Below are positions 29,644-40,050 of a stretch of 44,623 bases of DNA, one piece after another. The DNA is taken from positions 1 through 44,623 of the forward strand of contig DATGEL010000037.1 in NCBI GenBank assembly GCA_035310145.1, read 5' to 3'. Every line of letters starts with the position of its first letter. The first letter of the stretch is position 1. The notes beneath the pieces were generated by a model that had not been told where the DNA came from, did no database searches, and saw only the letters and a program-made list of their open reading frames with translations. A program made the translations under genes and the position numbers. This stretch comes from Dehalococcoidia bacterium (GTDB lineage Bacteria; Chloroflexota; Dehalococcoidia; CAUJGQ01).

Positions 29644-30885
29644 ATGCCTTTGCAGACAAGCACACAGCGCGTGGTGATCATCGGCGCGGGCTACGCGGGC
29701 ATCACGGCGGCGCTGCGGCTGGGCAAGCGGACGCGCAGGCTCGGCGCGAGCGTCACGCTGGTGAACGGCGCCGAGACCTTCGTCGAGCGCATCCGCCTGC
29801 ATCAGGCCGGCAGCGGCCAGACGGTGAAGCCGCGCCGCATCGAGCGGATGCTGCGCGGCACGGGGGTCGAGTTTGTGCAGGGCTATGTGCACGACCTGCA
29901 GCCAGACGAGCGCCGGCTGACCGTGTCGTGCCCGGACGGCAGCACGCTCGCGCTGGGCTACGACACGTTGCTCTACACGCTCGGCAGCACGATCGACACG
30001 GAGGGCGTGCCCGGCGTGCGCGAGCAGGCGCTGGCGCTGGGCAGCCCGGAGCTGGCCGCGCAACTGGCGGGCGAACTGCCCTCCCTGGCGGAACGCGGCG
30101 GCAGGCTGCTGGTCTGCGGCGGCGGGCTGACCGGCATCGAGGCCGCGACGGAGATCGCCGAATCCTTCCCCGGCCTGAACGTCGCGCTGGCGACGCGCGA
30201 ACGGCTGGGCGAACGGCTCTCCGAGAAGGGCCGCGCCCACCTGCGCCGCGTCTTCGCAACGCTGGGCATCGCGCTGTTCGAGGACGCAGCCGTGGCGCGG
30301 CTGAGCGCCGGCGAGGCGGAGCTTGCCGATGGCGAGACGCTGCCCTTCGACCTCTGCCTCTGGGCCGGTTCCTTCCGCGTGCCGGCGCTGGCGCGCCAGG
30401 CCGGCCTGCGCGTCAACGAGCACGGGCAGATCCTCGTCGGCGCGGACCTGCGCTCGCTCTCGCATCCGCGGATCGTGGCCGCCGGCGACGCGGCCGCCTT
30501 CGCCGAGGACCCCGGCGCGCCGATCCGCATGGCCTGCGCCACGGCGATGCCGATGGGCGCCTGCGCCGGCGACAGCATCTTGGCGAGCCTGGCCGGCAAG
30601 CCCGCGCCGGCGTTCCGCTACCGCTACCTGTTCCAGTGCATCAGCCTGGGCCGCAAGAACGGCCTGATCCAGATGGTGAACGACGACGACTCGCCGCGTG
30701 AGAGAATCATCACGGGCCGGGCGGCGGCCATGTTCAAGGAGTTCATCTGCCGCTACACGACCGTTGCGCTGGGCATGGAGCGGCGCCGGCCGGGCTCGTA
30801 CAGCTGGCCGCAAGGGAAGCGGCCGCGGACTAGCGAGCACGAGGCGAGCGGCCGGGCGCAGCCGCAGGCGGGCGCGGGAGACTGA
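29644..30885 (+). CDS. FAD/NAD(P)-dependent oxidoreductase (NDH-2-like)
   Basis: 413 residues. The N-terminal FAD-binding motif is VVIIGAGYAGITAALRL; the second nucleotide-binding motif is LLVCGGGLTGIEAATEI near residue 155; the FAD-closing motif is IVAAGDAAAF near residue 280. The overall layout is that of single-chain NADH dehydrogenases and related disulfide-reductase-fold oxidoreductases, without a redox-active CxxxxC. The C-terminal 45 residues are basic and low-complexity. It precedes the ECF41 sigma gene by 18 bases under a predicted ECF41 promoter, matching the known habit of ECF41 genes to sit with oxidoreductases. Electron acceptor unknown. Confidence 0.9.
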   Translation: MPLQTSTQRVVIIGAGYAGITAALRLGKRTRRLGASVTLVNGAETFVERIRLHQAGSGQTVKPRRIERMLRGTGVEFVQGYVHDLQPDERRLTVSCPDGSTLALGYDTLLYTLGSTIDTEGVPGVREQALALGSPELAAQLAGELPSLAERGGRLLVCGGGLTGIEAATEIAESFPGLNVALATRERLGERLSEKGRAHLRRVFATLGIALFEDAAVARLSAGEAELADGETLPFDLCLWAGSFRVPALARQAGLRVNEHGQILVGADLRSLSHPRIVAAGDAAAFAEDPGAPIRMACATAMPMGACAGDSILASLAGKPAPAFRYRYLFQCISLGRKNGLIQMVNDDDSPRERIITGRAAAMFKEFICRYTTVALGMERRRPGSYSWPQGKRPRTSEHEASGRAQPQAGAGD

Positions 30886-30903
30886 AGCGAGGCAGAGTCG
30901 GAG

Positions 30904-31866
30904 ATGACGACACGCCATAGCAACGCGGCGACGGCGGAGAGCACCGCAGGCGACCGCGTCACGGAAGCGTTCGAGCAGCAGCGGGGCCTGCTGTTCGGCA
31001 TCGCCTACCGCATGCTCGGCAGCGCGGCGGAGGCGGAGGACGTGGTGCAGGACGCCTACCTCCGCTTCCGCGCCTCGGCGGCCGGCGCGTCTGCCGCGTC
31101 CGATGCCCTGCGCTCGCCGCGCGCCTACCTGGCCACGATCGTCACGCGGCTCTGCCTGGACCAGCTCAAGTCGGCGCGGGCGCGGCGCGAGCAGTACTAC
31201 ATCGGCCCCTGGCTGCCCGAGCCGCTGCCCACCGCCGACGCCGACCCCGAGCTGGTGCCCGGCCGCCGCCTCGAAGAGCGCGAATCGCTGAGCATGGCGA
31301 TGCTCGTGCTGCTGGAGAGCCTGCCGCCGCTGGAACGGGCGGTGCTCGTGCTGCACAAGGTCTTCGACTACCGCTTCGCCGAGATCGCGCAGATGACGGG
31401 CCGGCGCGAGGATGCCTGCCGCCAGGCGTTTCACCGTGCCCAGGCATCGCTGGCGCAGCGCCGGCCACGCTTCCACGCCTCGCCGGCGGCGCTGGAGCGG
31501 CTGACCGTGGCCTTCCTGCAGGCGGCCGCCGGCGGCGACGTGCAGCAGCTCACCCGGCTGCTGGCGTCCGACGTCACCGCCTGGACGGACGGCGGCGGCC
31601 AGGTCACCGCGGCCACGCGCCCGCTGTACGGGCCGGAGCCGGTGATCCGCTTCACCGAGAGCATCGTGCGCCGGGCGCCGCCGGGGCTGAACATCACGAT
31701 CGAGCAGGCGAACGGCCAGCCGGCGATCGTGACGCGCGAGGCGGACGGCACGCCCTTCTTCGTGCTGCTGCTGGACGGCGACGAGCAGGGCATCCGCGCC
31801 CTCTACGGCATGCGCAACCCGGACAAGCTCAGGCGCTTCGCGCGGCCCGCCGCCGCGGACGCCTGA
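30904..31866 (+). CDS. ECF41-family RNA polymerase sigma factor with SnoaL-like C-terminal domain
   Basis: 320 residues. Region 2 is at about 25-95 (LLFGIAYRMLGSAAEAEDVVQDAYLR), region 4 at about 130-185 (LPPLERAVLVLHKVFDYRFAEIAQMTG). The linker carries WLPEP (103-107), and the C-terminal SnoaL-like domain (195-310) carries DGGG (229-232) and NPDKL near 305. These three motifs define the ECF41 group, whose C-terminal domain, rather than a classical anti-sigma factor, controls activity. It is the second gene of an operon with the FAD oxidoreductase and is predicted to act on the promoter at 29563-29590. Inducing signal unknown. Confidence 0.93.
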   Translation: MTTRHSNAATAESTAGDRVTEAFEQQRGLLFGIAYRMLGSAAEAEDVVQDAYLRFRASAAGASAASDALRSPRAYLATIVTRLCLDQLKSARARREQYYIGPWLPEPLPTADADPELVPGRRLEERESLSMAMLVLLESLPPLERAVLVLHKVFDYRFAEIAQMTGRREDACRQAFHRAQASLAQRRPRFHASPAALERLTVAFLQAAAGGDVQQLTRLLASDVTAWTDGGGQVTAATRPLYGPEPVIRFTESIVRRAPPGLNITIEQANGQPAIVTREADGTPFFVLLLDGDEQGIRALYGMRNPDKLRRFARPAAADA

Positions 31867-31885
31867 ACTTGCCCGCGCCGCGGCC

Positions 31886-33415
31886 TCAGTGGCGGAAGTG
31901 CCGCACGCCGGTGTGCACCAGCGCCATCCCCGCCTGGTCGCAGACGGCCACCGTCTCCGCGTCGCGGACCGAGCCGCCCGGCTGCACGATCGCCGTCACG
32001 CCGGCGTCGGCGGCCAGTTGCGGGCCGTCAGGGAAGGGGAAGTAGGCGTCGCTGGCCAGCACCGAGCCGGCCGCCCGCTCGCCCGCCGCCCGCACCGCCA
32101 GGTACACGCTCACCACCCGGTTCGGCTGGCCCGCGCCCATGCCCACGATCTGCCGGTCCTTCACCAGCACGATCGCGTTGGACTTGATCTGCTGCACCGC
32201 CCGCCAGGCGAAGCGCAGATCGTCCAGCTCGGCCGGCGTCGGCGCCCGCTCGCTCTGCTGGGTGAAGGCGAGCTGGTCTTCGGGATAGGCGTCCGGCGTC
32301 TGCACGAGCAGGCCGCCGGAGACGCGGCGGTAGTCCAGTCCGTGGCCGCCGTTCGCGGCGTCGCCCATCGCCAGGATGCGCAGGTCGCGCCGCTTCTGGA
32401 GCACGGTCAGCGCCGCGTCGGAGAACGACGGCGCGATCACGATCTCGTAGAAGACGCCCTTCATCGCCTCCGCCGTGGCCGCGTCGAGCGGGCGGTTGAC
32501 GGCGGCGATGCCGCCGTAGGCCGAGACCGGGTCGCCCGCCAGCGCCCGGCGGTAGGCCTCCGCCTGGTCGTCGTGCGAGGCGAGGCCGCAGGGGTTGGTG
32601 TGCTTGATGATCGCCACGGTCTGCTCGGGAAAGGCGCAGGCCGCGTTCCAGGCCGCGTCGGCGTCCAGGATGTTGTTAAAGGAGAGCTCCTTGCCGTGGA
32701 GCTGCCGCGCCCCGGCGACGCCGGCCACGCCTGGCGCGAACACCGACTGCTCGGCGTAGAAGGCCGCCTGCTGGTGCGGATTCTCGCCGTAGCGCAGGTC
32801 GAAGCGCTTCTCGTAGGCCATGGTCAGGTGCTCGGGGAAAGGCTCCTCCGGCCCGCGCAGGTACTCGGCTACGGCGGTGTCGTAGCTGGCGACATGCTGA
32901 AACGCCTTCTGCGCCAGCCGGCGCCGCTCGGCCGTGTCCGGGCCGCCGGCGGCCAGCGCCTTCAGCAGCGGCGCGTAGTCGGCGGGATCGACGATCACGA
33001 GCACATGGGGAAAATTCTTGGCCGCGGCGCGCAGCATCGCCGGCCCGCCGATGTCGATATTCTCCAGCGCCGTCTCCAGGTCGGCGCCGCCGCGCACCGT
33101 GCGCACAAAGGGATAGAGGTTATTGCAGACCAGGTCGATCGTGCCGAGCCCGGCCGACTCCAGCTCGCGCACATGCGCCGGCAGGTCGCGGCGGGCGAGC
33201 AGGCCGGCGTGCACCGCCGGATGCAGCGTCTTCACGCGGCCGTCCAAGATCTCGGGGAAGCCGGTAAGGTCGGAGATGCTGCGCACGGGCACGCCGGCGG
33301 CGTCGATCGCCGTCTTCGTGTTGCCGGTGCTGAACAGCTCCCAGCCGAGCCGCGTCAGCCCGCCGGCAAACTCGGCAATGCCGGCCTTGTCGTAGACGCT
33401 GAGGATGGCACGCAT
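31886..33415 (-). CDS. purH: bifunctional AICAR formyltransferase / IMP cyclohydrolase
   Basis: 509 residues; the last two steps of de novo purine synthesis (AICAR to FAICAR to IMP). The N-terminal IMP cyclohydrolase domain shows RAILSVYDKAGIAEFA, GRVKTLHPAVHAGLL, NLYPF and ENIDIGGPAMLRAAAKN. The C-terminal formyltransferase domain shows LRYGENPHQ, the catalytic KHTNPCG, AYGGIAAVN and QIKSNAIVLVKD. ATG 33415 is chosen for its match to the usual first residues (MRAILSVYDK) with AAGGA upstream. It converges with the ECF41 gene, 19 bases apart. Complete and intact. Confidence 0.97.
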   Translation of the reverse strand: MRAILSVYDKAGIAEFAGGLTRLGWELFSTGNTKTAIDAAGVPVRSISDLTGFPEILDGRVKTLHPAVHAGLLARRDLPAHVRELESAGLGTIDLVCNNLYPFVRTVRGGADLETALENIDIGGPAMLRAAAKNFPHVLVIVDPADYAPLLKALAAGGPDTAERRRLAQKAFQHVASYDTAVAEYLRGPEEPFPEHLTMAYEKRFDLRYGENPHQQAAFYAEQSVFAPGVAGVAGARQLHGKELSFNNILDADAAWNAACAFPEQTVAIIKHTNPCGLASHDDQAEAYRRALAGDPVSAYGGIAAVNRPLDAATAEAMKGVFYEIVIAPSFSDAALTVLQKRRDLRILAMGDAANGGHGLDYRRVSGGLLVQTPDAYPEDQLAFTQQSERAPTPAELDDLRFAWRAVQQIKSNAIVLVKDRQIVGMGAGQPNRVVSVYLAVRAAGERAAGSVLASDAYFPFPDGPQLAADAGVTAIVQPGGSVRDAETVAVCDQAGMALVHTGVRHFRH

Positions 33416-33570
33416 GCGGGCACGTCCTTTGTGTTCATCGGTCATCGAGAGAGAGAGCATCGCTTGCGCGCGCTGCCGTAGACGGCGGCAGCTGCCGCAT
33501 CCATTCTCCGCCCCGCGCGGGGCATGGTCCACGCATCGAACGCGGCGCCACGGGCCGCATCCACCGGGCC

Positions 33571-35448
<1,878 letters not shown>

Positions 35449-35512
35449 GCGACAGGCAGGTGCGAGGCATGGGTTGATTGGGACGCGCGGCGGACGGCAC
35501 AGGTCCGCGCCG

Positions 35513-35863
35513 CTAACCCTCTCCGCCGACGAAGCGCCGCGCTTCCCGCGCGATTGCGACCCAGTCGGCGCGGCCGGGCGGGATGACGGCCCACTCCGGG
35601 AGCGGCGTGCCCTTGCCGCGATCAAACGGCTCGCCGGCGCCGCTCTCGATCAGCGCCCGCACCCGCTCGCGCGGCAGCTTCACCACCATGGCGCCCTTGC
35701 GGACGAAGGCGAAGAACCTGCCGTTCACCTGCAGGCCGGTGGAGACGAAGATCTTGCCGAGCAGCACCTGCCCGTCGCCGGCGAAGGCATCGATCACGGG
35801 CGCGAACGCAGGATCGATCTCCGACGGCTTCGACGCCTTCGCGCGCTGACCTGCTTTCGGCAT
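35513..35863 (-). CDS. TfoX/Sxy N-terminal domain protein
   Basis: 116 residues, one domain. The pattern GKIFVSTGLQVNGRFFAFVRKGAMVVKLPRERVRALI, then GEPFDRGKGTPLPEWAVI fits TfoX/Sxy N-terminal domain proteins. In gamma-proteobacteria Sxy is a competence regulator, but stand-alone domains like this are common elsewhere and of unknown function. ATG 35863 follows AGGAGCGC (strong ribosome binding site). It lies 31 bases downstream of the APH-like gene and is probably cotranscribed. Confidence 0.88.
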   Translation of the reverse strand: MPKAGQRAKASKPSEIDPAFAPVIDAFAGDGQVLLGKIFVSTGLQVNGRFFAFVRKGAMVVKLPRERVRALIESGAGEPFDRGKGTPLPEWAVIPPGRADWVAIAREARRFVGGEG

Positions 35864-35894
35864 CAGGCGCTCCTCACCTACTACTATATCAAGA

Positions 35895-36797
35895 TCAAGT
35901 CGTGGGCGGAGGCAGCCCGAGCGTGCGCGCCGCCCACGGCAGCGCCACCTTGAGCTGTTCTCGCTGCACGTCGCGCACCCGCGGCGCGTGCGGAATGGGC
36001 GGCAGCCCGGCGCGCGCGGCGAAGTAGCCGGCGATCAGGGCGATCAGCTCGGGCGCGCCCGGCGCCTGCTGCAGACCGAGCTCTTCTGGCAGCGGGCCGC
36101 CTTCGGCGTGCAGGCTCGGCAGCCAGCTGATCTTGTCGAAGAGCGCATTGCCGGCGACGGCCTGGTTCCAGTCGACCAGCAACGCCCGGCCGTCGCGGAG
36201 GCAGAGGTTGTCGCTGCGCACATCGCCGTGCACCAGCGCCTCGCCGGCCAGAGGCGCGGCGTCGGCCGCGGTCCGCAGGCTGGGCAGGCAGCGGTCCAGC
36301 CAGGCCGGCGAGCAGAGACCGAGGCGCAGCAGCGGCTCAGGGTCGCGCTCGACAAGTCCCCAGCCCGCGAGCGCTTCCCGCTGGTCCGCGAGTTGCCGAA
36401 TACCCGGCGGCGGCCGCGTGCCGGCCACGGTACGCAGCAACTCTCGCACGGCGCCGATCGCCGCCGGCGTCCAGGGCGGCGGCCAGGCGGCGGACGAGAG
36501 ATCCTCCAGCACGAGCACGGGCAGGGCGCCGTCATCGTCCCAGCCCAACATCCGCGGCAGAAACGGCTCCCGCAGCGCCGCGTAGATCCGCTGCTCGGCA
36601 CGCAGCCAGCCGGCCGTCTGCCCGTCTACGGCCGCCTTCACAAACACCGTGCGGCCGTCGGCCAGGGCGACGAGCCAGCGGCCGTTGTTCGTGTAGCCGC
36701 GATGCGCCAGCGACTCCCAGCGCACCGCGGCGACGCCCAGCACACGCCGCAGCTTCGCGGCGATGGCGGCCGTGCCCGCATCGCTCACCGGCCTCAC
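35895..36797 (-). CDS. aminoglycoside phosphotransferase-like (APH/choline kinase fold) protein
   Basis: 300 residues with a protein-kinase-like fold. The catalytic loop is LVHGDVRSDNLCLRDG (Asp and Asn), followed by ALLVDWNQA (metal-binding Asp). The N-lobe has TVFVKAAVDG (ATP-binding Lys) and LVLEDLSS (hinge). These are shared by antibiotic-modifying enzymes and by small-metabolite kinases; a soil Chloroflexota member need not confer resistance. The start is ambiguous between GTG 36797 and GTG 36788. Substrate unknown. Confidence 0.87.
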   Translation of the reverse strand: MRPVSDAGTAAIAAKLRRVLGVAAVRWESLAHRGYTNNGRWLVALADGRTVFVKAAVDGQTAGWLRAEQRIYAALREPFLPRMLGWDDDGALPVLVLEDLSSAAWPPPWTPAAIGAVRELLRTVAGTRPPPGIRQLADQREALAGWGLVERDPEPLLRLGLCSPAWLDRCLPSLRTAADAAPLAGEALVHGDVRSDNLCLRDGRALLVDWNQAVAGNALFDKISWLPSLHAEGGPLPEELGLQQAPGAPELIALIAGYFAARAGLPPIPHAPRVRDVQREQLKVALPWAARTLGLPPPTT

Positions 36798-37013
36798 CCT
36801 TCACGCGCCGGGCACAAGACAAGCAGGCAAAGAACTGCCGCCGCGTCGTTTAGCGCCGGGCAGGGGAGCGGTTCCCGCCGGCAATGAGCGCGACCCAGAT
36901 GCCGGCGAGCCTGGCGATCCCGCGATGAACGCATGCGACAAATTATGCTGCCGCCGAGGCAGCGGGTGAAGGCCGCGGGCTGGAGGCAAATCGTTGATCG
37001 GCCGCCGGCGCGC

Positions 37014-37058
37014 CGCCAGCCTTCCGGCCACTGATCTGAAGCGGCCGGAAGGCTGGCG
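37014..37058 (-). terminator. strong inverted repeat downstream of the secreted protein gene
   Basis: CGCCAGCCTTCCGGCC (37014-37029) and GGCCGGAAGGCTGGCG (37043-37058) pair over 16 bases around a 13-nt loop, 26 bases after the stop codon of the minus-strand secreted-protein gene. Probable transcription terminator; no clear U-run. Confidence 0.65.
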
Positions 37059-37083
37059 AGGGCGCGTCTTCTGACTCGGTACG

Positions 37084-37548
37084 TCAGTGCTGCCTGACGA
37101 CGAGGAAGAGCGCTGGGGCGAACACGGTGCCGCCGCACTCGTTGGTGAGGGTGAGCGAGAAGCTGTTCGTGCCGGGCTTGAACAGCGCCGTCACGTCGAG
37201 CGCCGGGCCGCCGTTGTTCGAGCCGCCGCAAAAGTTGAAGAAGTTCTGGTGGAGGCTGCCGCCGCCGCCCGTGGGGTTGCTGAGCGTAACCGTCAAACCG
37301 TCGTCGACGAAGGAGATCGCCCCACCGGAGCAGTCACCGGCAACCAGCACGGACGCCGGGTTCCCCACGTTGTACTTCGCATTGACGACGAGCGGCGTCG
37401 CGCCGGCAAGCTGGCCGCCTGCGTACAGCTGGTAGCAAGCGTTGGCGCCCTCGCCGGCAGGCGAGCCGTCTGCCCGCGCATGGGGCACGGCGATCGCCAT
37501 CAGGCCGATGGCAGCGGCAAGCATTCCAACCACGGTCCATTTGCGCAC
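37084..37548 (-). CDS. small secreted protein, unknown function
   Basis: 154 residues. The start is taken as GTG 37548, nine bases after GAGGAG; the longer reading from further upstream lacks a ribosome binding site. A signal peptide is evident (VRKWTVVGMLAAAIGLMAIA with cleavage after ARA). The mature part has four cysteines (ACYQLY, AGDCSGG, FCGGS, NECGG) in a beta-rich fold and ends PALFLVV. The cysteine spacing suggests two extracellular disulfides. No family recognised. A 16-bp terminator follows it. Confidence 0.75.
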   Translation of the reverse strand: MRKWTVVGMLAAAIGLMAIAVPHARADGSPAGEGANACYQLYAGGQLAGATPLVVNAKYNVGNPASVLVAGDCSGGAISFVDDGLTVTLSNPTGGGGSLHQNFFNFCGGSNNGGPALDVTALFKPGTNSFSLTLTNECGGTVFAPALFLVVRQH

Positions 37549-37583
37549 GACAACCGTCTCCTCAACCGGATCAACTTTTGCGC

Positions 37584-37600
37584 GGTTATCCAGTATAACC
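37584..37600. promoter_or_regulatory. palindrome near the secreted-protein gene promoter
   Basis: GGTTAT (37584-37589), 5-nt spacer, ATAACC (37595-37600). On the minus strand TATACT inside it could be the -10 of the secreted-protein gene, so the palindrome could be an operator. The rest of 37601-37946 shows a short direct repeat (GTTACTGCACTGTTACT) and no supported gene. Confidence 0.35.
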
Positions 37601-37946
37601 TGCGTCCGGCGCGGCCAGCGTGCCATAGCTATAGACCAGTTACAAGAAATACTACGAACTGTCGATACGGGTGTTACTGCACTGTTACTCCATGTAAAGG
37701 CAGATGAGACAAGGTATCGTAGAGCGCGCAGGTTGATCAGGCATAGAAGCTGCGTATCGAAGCCATCAGGCCGTGTGAACGCGGATCTTCGTCACGCCGC
37801 CCGCATCCGCGCCGCTCCGCACAGGCGCCGGAGAGGCCGCAGACGCGGCGCGTGCGGCCTCCGGAGACGTTCTCCGCGCGGTGCAGGCAGGCGCGCAGGG
37901 GACAGAGGAAGATCGGCGGCTCGAGAGCCGCCCGGCACTCGATCGT

Positions 37947-38159
37947 CTACGCGTCGGGCTCGTCGTCCTCGGGGATGTCTTCCGGGGCGATCCAGACGAC
38001 CTGGCCGTCGCGCCAGACGGCGATCGGGTTGCCGGCGCGCTTGTGGTCGAGGATCGCCGCGCGCACGGCCTCGTCCATTGCTTTGAGGATACGGGCGTCA
38101 TCGTTGAACCGCGCCGATGGATCCTTCGCCGCTGCTGCCGGATTCGTTTCGGTCGTCAT
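37947..38159 (-). CDS. 70-aa partner of the zeta-toxin-like kinase
   Basis: 70 residues, acidic C-terminus (PEDIPEDDEPDA) after RDGQVVWI and a helix AMDEAVRAAILDHKRAG. Its ATG lies within the stop of the zeta-toxin-like gene (4-bp ATGA overlap), so the two are translationally coupled. A small acidic protein directly after a toxin-like kinase suggests an antitoxin, in toxin-first order. No known antitoxin domain is recognised, so this rests on context. Confidence 0.75.
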   Translation of the reverse strand: MTTETNPAAAAKDPSARFNDDARILKAMDEAVRAAILDHKRAGNPIAVWRDGQVVWIAPEDIPEDDEPDA

Positions 38160-38752
38160 CGACTCTGCTCCCGTAAGCGGTTCCAGCTCGCCGGATCGAG
38201 GATCGCCTCGCTGGTTTCGCCCACTCTGCGCCGGGCAATCAGCCGGCGCCGTTGCCTGTCCGTATTATCGTACAACCGCCAGCCGTCGGCGATCGGCAGG
38301 TAGAGCGTAAAGAAGTTGCGCAGGCCGCCGGCGTAGCGGCGGCGCACTACCTCCTCGGGCACGTGGTGACCGCCGCGCCGCACCCGCTCCTGCACGCGGG
38401 CGATCGCCAGCTCCGCGCTGGGCAGCGACAAGAAGATCAGGTGAAAGCGGTAGCCCTCGGCGCGTCGCTGCCGCAGCCACGGGGCGAAGCTGCGGCTGGC
38501 GAGCGTGGTTTCGAAGGCGAAGCTCGCCCGCTGTTCGGCGAGCGCTTGCAGCCGCGCCAGCATGATGCGGCCCGCCGCCATCGCCGCCTGCTCCGGATTG
38601 AAGGCGGAGAGGCCCACGGCGATCGTGTCCGCGTTGACGAACTCCTGCACTCCCAGCGCCCCTTGCAGCACGCTGCGCGAGGTCGTGGTCTTGCCCGCAC
38701 CGTTCGGGCCGGCAAGCACGACGACGATCGGGACCTCCGCCGCTTCGCCCAT
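38156..38752 (-). CDS. zeta-toxin-like P-loop kinase
   Basis: 198 residues of the COG4185/zeta-toxin type. Walker A is AGPNGAGKTTTSR (residues 14-26); NADTIAVGLSAFNPEQAAM follows the usual N-A-D substrate motif; ERASFAFETTLASRSF-like sequence (FAFETTL) and FHLIFLSLPSAELAIARV are the family's next strands; ERVRRGGHHVPEEVVRRRY is the lid. Zeta toxins phosphorylate UDP-N-acetylglucosamine and poison peptidoglycan synthesis, but many chromosomal relatives are unproven. The partner gene is downstream, not upstream as epsilon is for classical zeta. Confidence 0.88.
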   Translation of the reverse strand: MGEAAEVPIVVVLAGPNGAGKTTTSRSVLQGALGVQEFVNADTIAVGLSAFNPEQAAMAAGRIMLARLQALAEQRASFAFETTLASRSFAPWLRQRRAEGYRFHLIFLSLPSAELAIARVQERVRRGGHHVPEEVVRRRYAGGLRNFFTLYLPIADGWRLYDNTDRQRRRLIARRRVGETSEAILDPASWNRLREQSR

Positions 38753-38874
38753 AGCGATCGTGTACCTCTACGACGAATGCGCGGCCAGACCAGGCGGGGC
38801 GCACGGGCGCGTTCCGGCCCGGGCACGCCCCGACAGCGTACCATCGTGCCGGCAGGCGATTGGTAGAGGCGGCG

Positions 38875-39297
38875 ATGAACGGCACGCGCTGGATCTGTCC
38901 GCGCTGCGGGCGCTCGTTCGGGCGGGCGAACCGGCCCCACACCTGTGCGCCGGCGCTCTCGCTGGATGCCTACTTCGCCGGGCGGCCGCCGGCGCAGCGC
39001 CGGGTATTCGATGCGGTCGCGGCACACGTACGCGAGCTGGACGGTGTGGAGATCGAGGCCGTCTCGGTCGGCATCCTGATCAAGGCCTCGCGCACCTTCG
39101 CCGAGCTGCGGCCGCGGCGCGACCGGCTGGCGCTGTCGCTGCTGCTCGGCCGCATGCTGGACCATCCGCGGGTGCGACGGCACGTGCGGGCAGGAGCGCG
39201 GGGCGTGGCGCACTTCATCGACTTGCACGATACGGAGGATGTGGACGACGAGGTGCGTGGCTGGCTGACCGAGGCGTACCTGGGCGCGTCCAGATAG
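38875..39297 (+). CDS. DUF5655-type zinc-finger protein
   Basis: 140 residues. ATG 38875 is chosen because the zinc-binding part starts directly after it: WICPRCGRSFGRANRPHTC gives CxxC and HxC ligands. The rest (LDAYFAGRPPAQRRVFDAV, VEIEAVSVGILIKASRTFAEL, DRLALSLLLGRML, ARGVAHFIDLHD) follows the DUF5655 pattern of a predicted nucleic-acid or nuclease-related domain of unknown function. It is divergent from the zeta-toxin-like gene. Function unknown. Confidence 0.8.
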   Translation: MNGTRWICPRCGRSFGRANRPHTCAPALSLDAYFAGRPPAQRRVFDAVAAHVRELDGVEIEAVSVGILIKASRTFAELRPRRDRLALSLLLGRMLDHPRVRRHVRAGARGVAHFIDLHDTEDVDDEVRGWLTEAYLGASR

Positions 39298-39369
39298 ATC
39301 CCGACCTGGAGGCGCCGCGGCCATGCAGACGCGCCCCGTGAAGCTGCCGGGGCGCGGCAGGGCAAGGCG

Positions 39370-39894
39370 ATGCACGAGCGGATCTATCTGATCGTGACGG
39401 GCGCGGGCACGGCGCGGCGGGCGCCGGAGATCGCGGTTGCGCGGGCCGCTCTGGGGCCGCGGCTGCTCGTCGTGCCCACGCCGAACGCCGCGGCGGTGCT
39501 CTCGCTGCACGAGCTGCACCAGGCGCTGGCGCCGCTGCCCGGCGGCCATGGCGTGGTTGAGAGTTACTTTGATGAGAAGCTGGGCATGCCCGCGGCGCCG
39601 GGGCTGGTGATCGTGGCGCCCTGCGGCTTCAACTCGCTGAACAAGCTCGCCGCGGGCATCGCCGACAACCTCGCGCTCTCGATCGCGGCCGATGCGATCG
39701 GCGCCGGCTGGGGTGTGCTGGTCGCGCCTGCGATGAATGCCGGTCTCTGGGCGCACCCGCGCACGCGGCTTTCGCTCGAACTGCTGCGCGCGTGGGGCGC
39801 CACGATCGTCGATGGCGAGATCGCCGCCGGCAGCCCGCGGCTCGCGTCCACGGAGAGGATCGTTGCCGCGGTGCGCGCGGCGCTGGCGGGTTGA
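39370..39894 (+). CDS. flavoprotein (Dfp/LanD-like)
   Basis: 174 residues, single flavoprotein domain like the decarboxylase half of CoaBC. Key segments are YLIVTGAGTARRAPEIAV (start strand), VIVAPCGFNSLNKLAAGIADNLALS (FMN-binding) and APAMNAGLWAHPRT (PxMN motif). The first strand lacks the classic His-containing helix of full decarboxylases, so catalytic activity is uncertain. It stands alone; no CoaB half is attached. May act in cysteine-derived decarboxylation or other FMN chemistry. Confidence 0.82.
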   Translation: MHERIYLIVTGAGTARRAPEIAVARAALGPRLLVVPTPNAAAVLSLHELHQALAPLPGGHGVVESYFDEKLGMPAAPGLVIVAPCGFNSLNKLAAGIADNLALSIAADAIGAGWGVLVAPAMNAGLWAHPRTRLSLELLRAWGATIVDGEIAAGSPRLASTERIVAAVRAALAG

Positions 39895-40050
39895 CGCCCG
39901 CGCCTCCGCGCCGTCCTGCCGGAGTGGCTACTGCCCATCTGGCCGGGCAAGTTCCGCCCACAGGGCGGACGAAGCACGCCACGCGGCCCGCGCATCCTGC
40001 ACACATCACGGCTGCTCTGGCCGCGAAAGCCGAAGACGAGGAGGTGCCCG

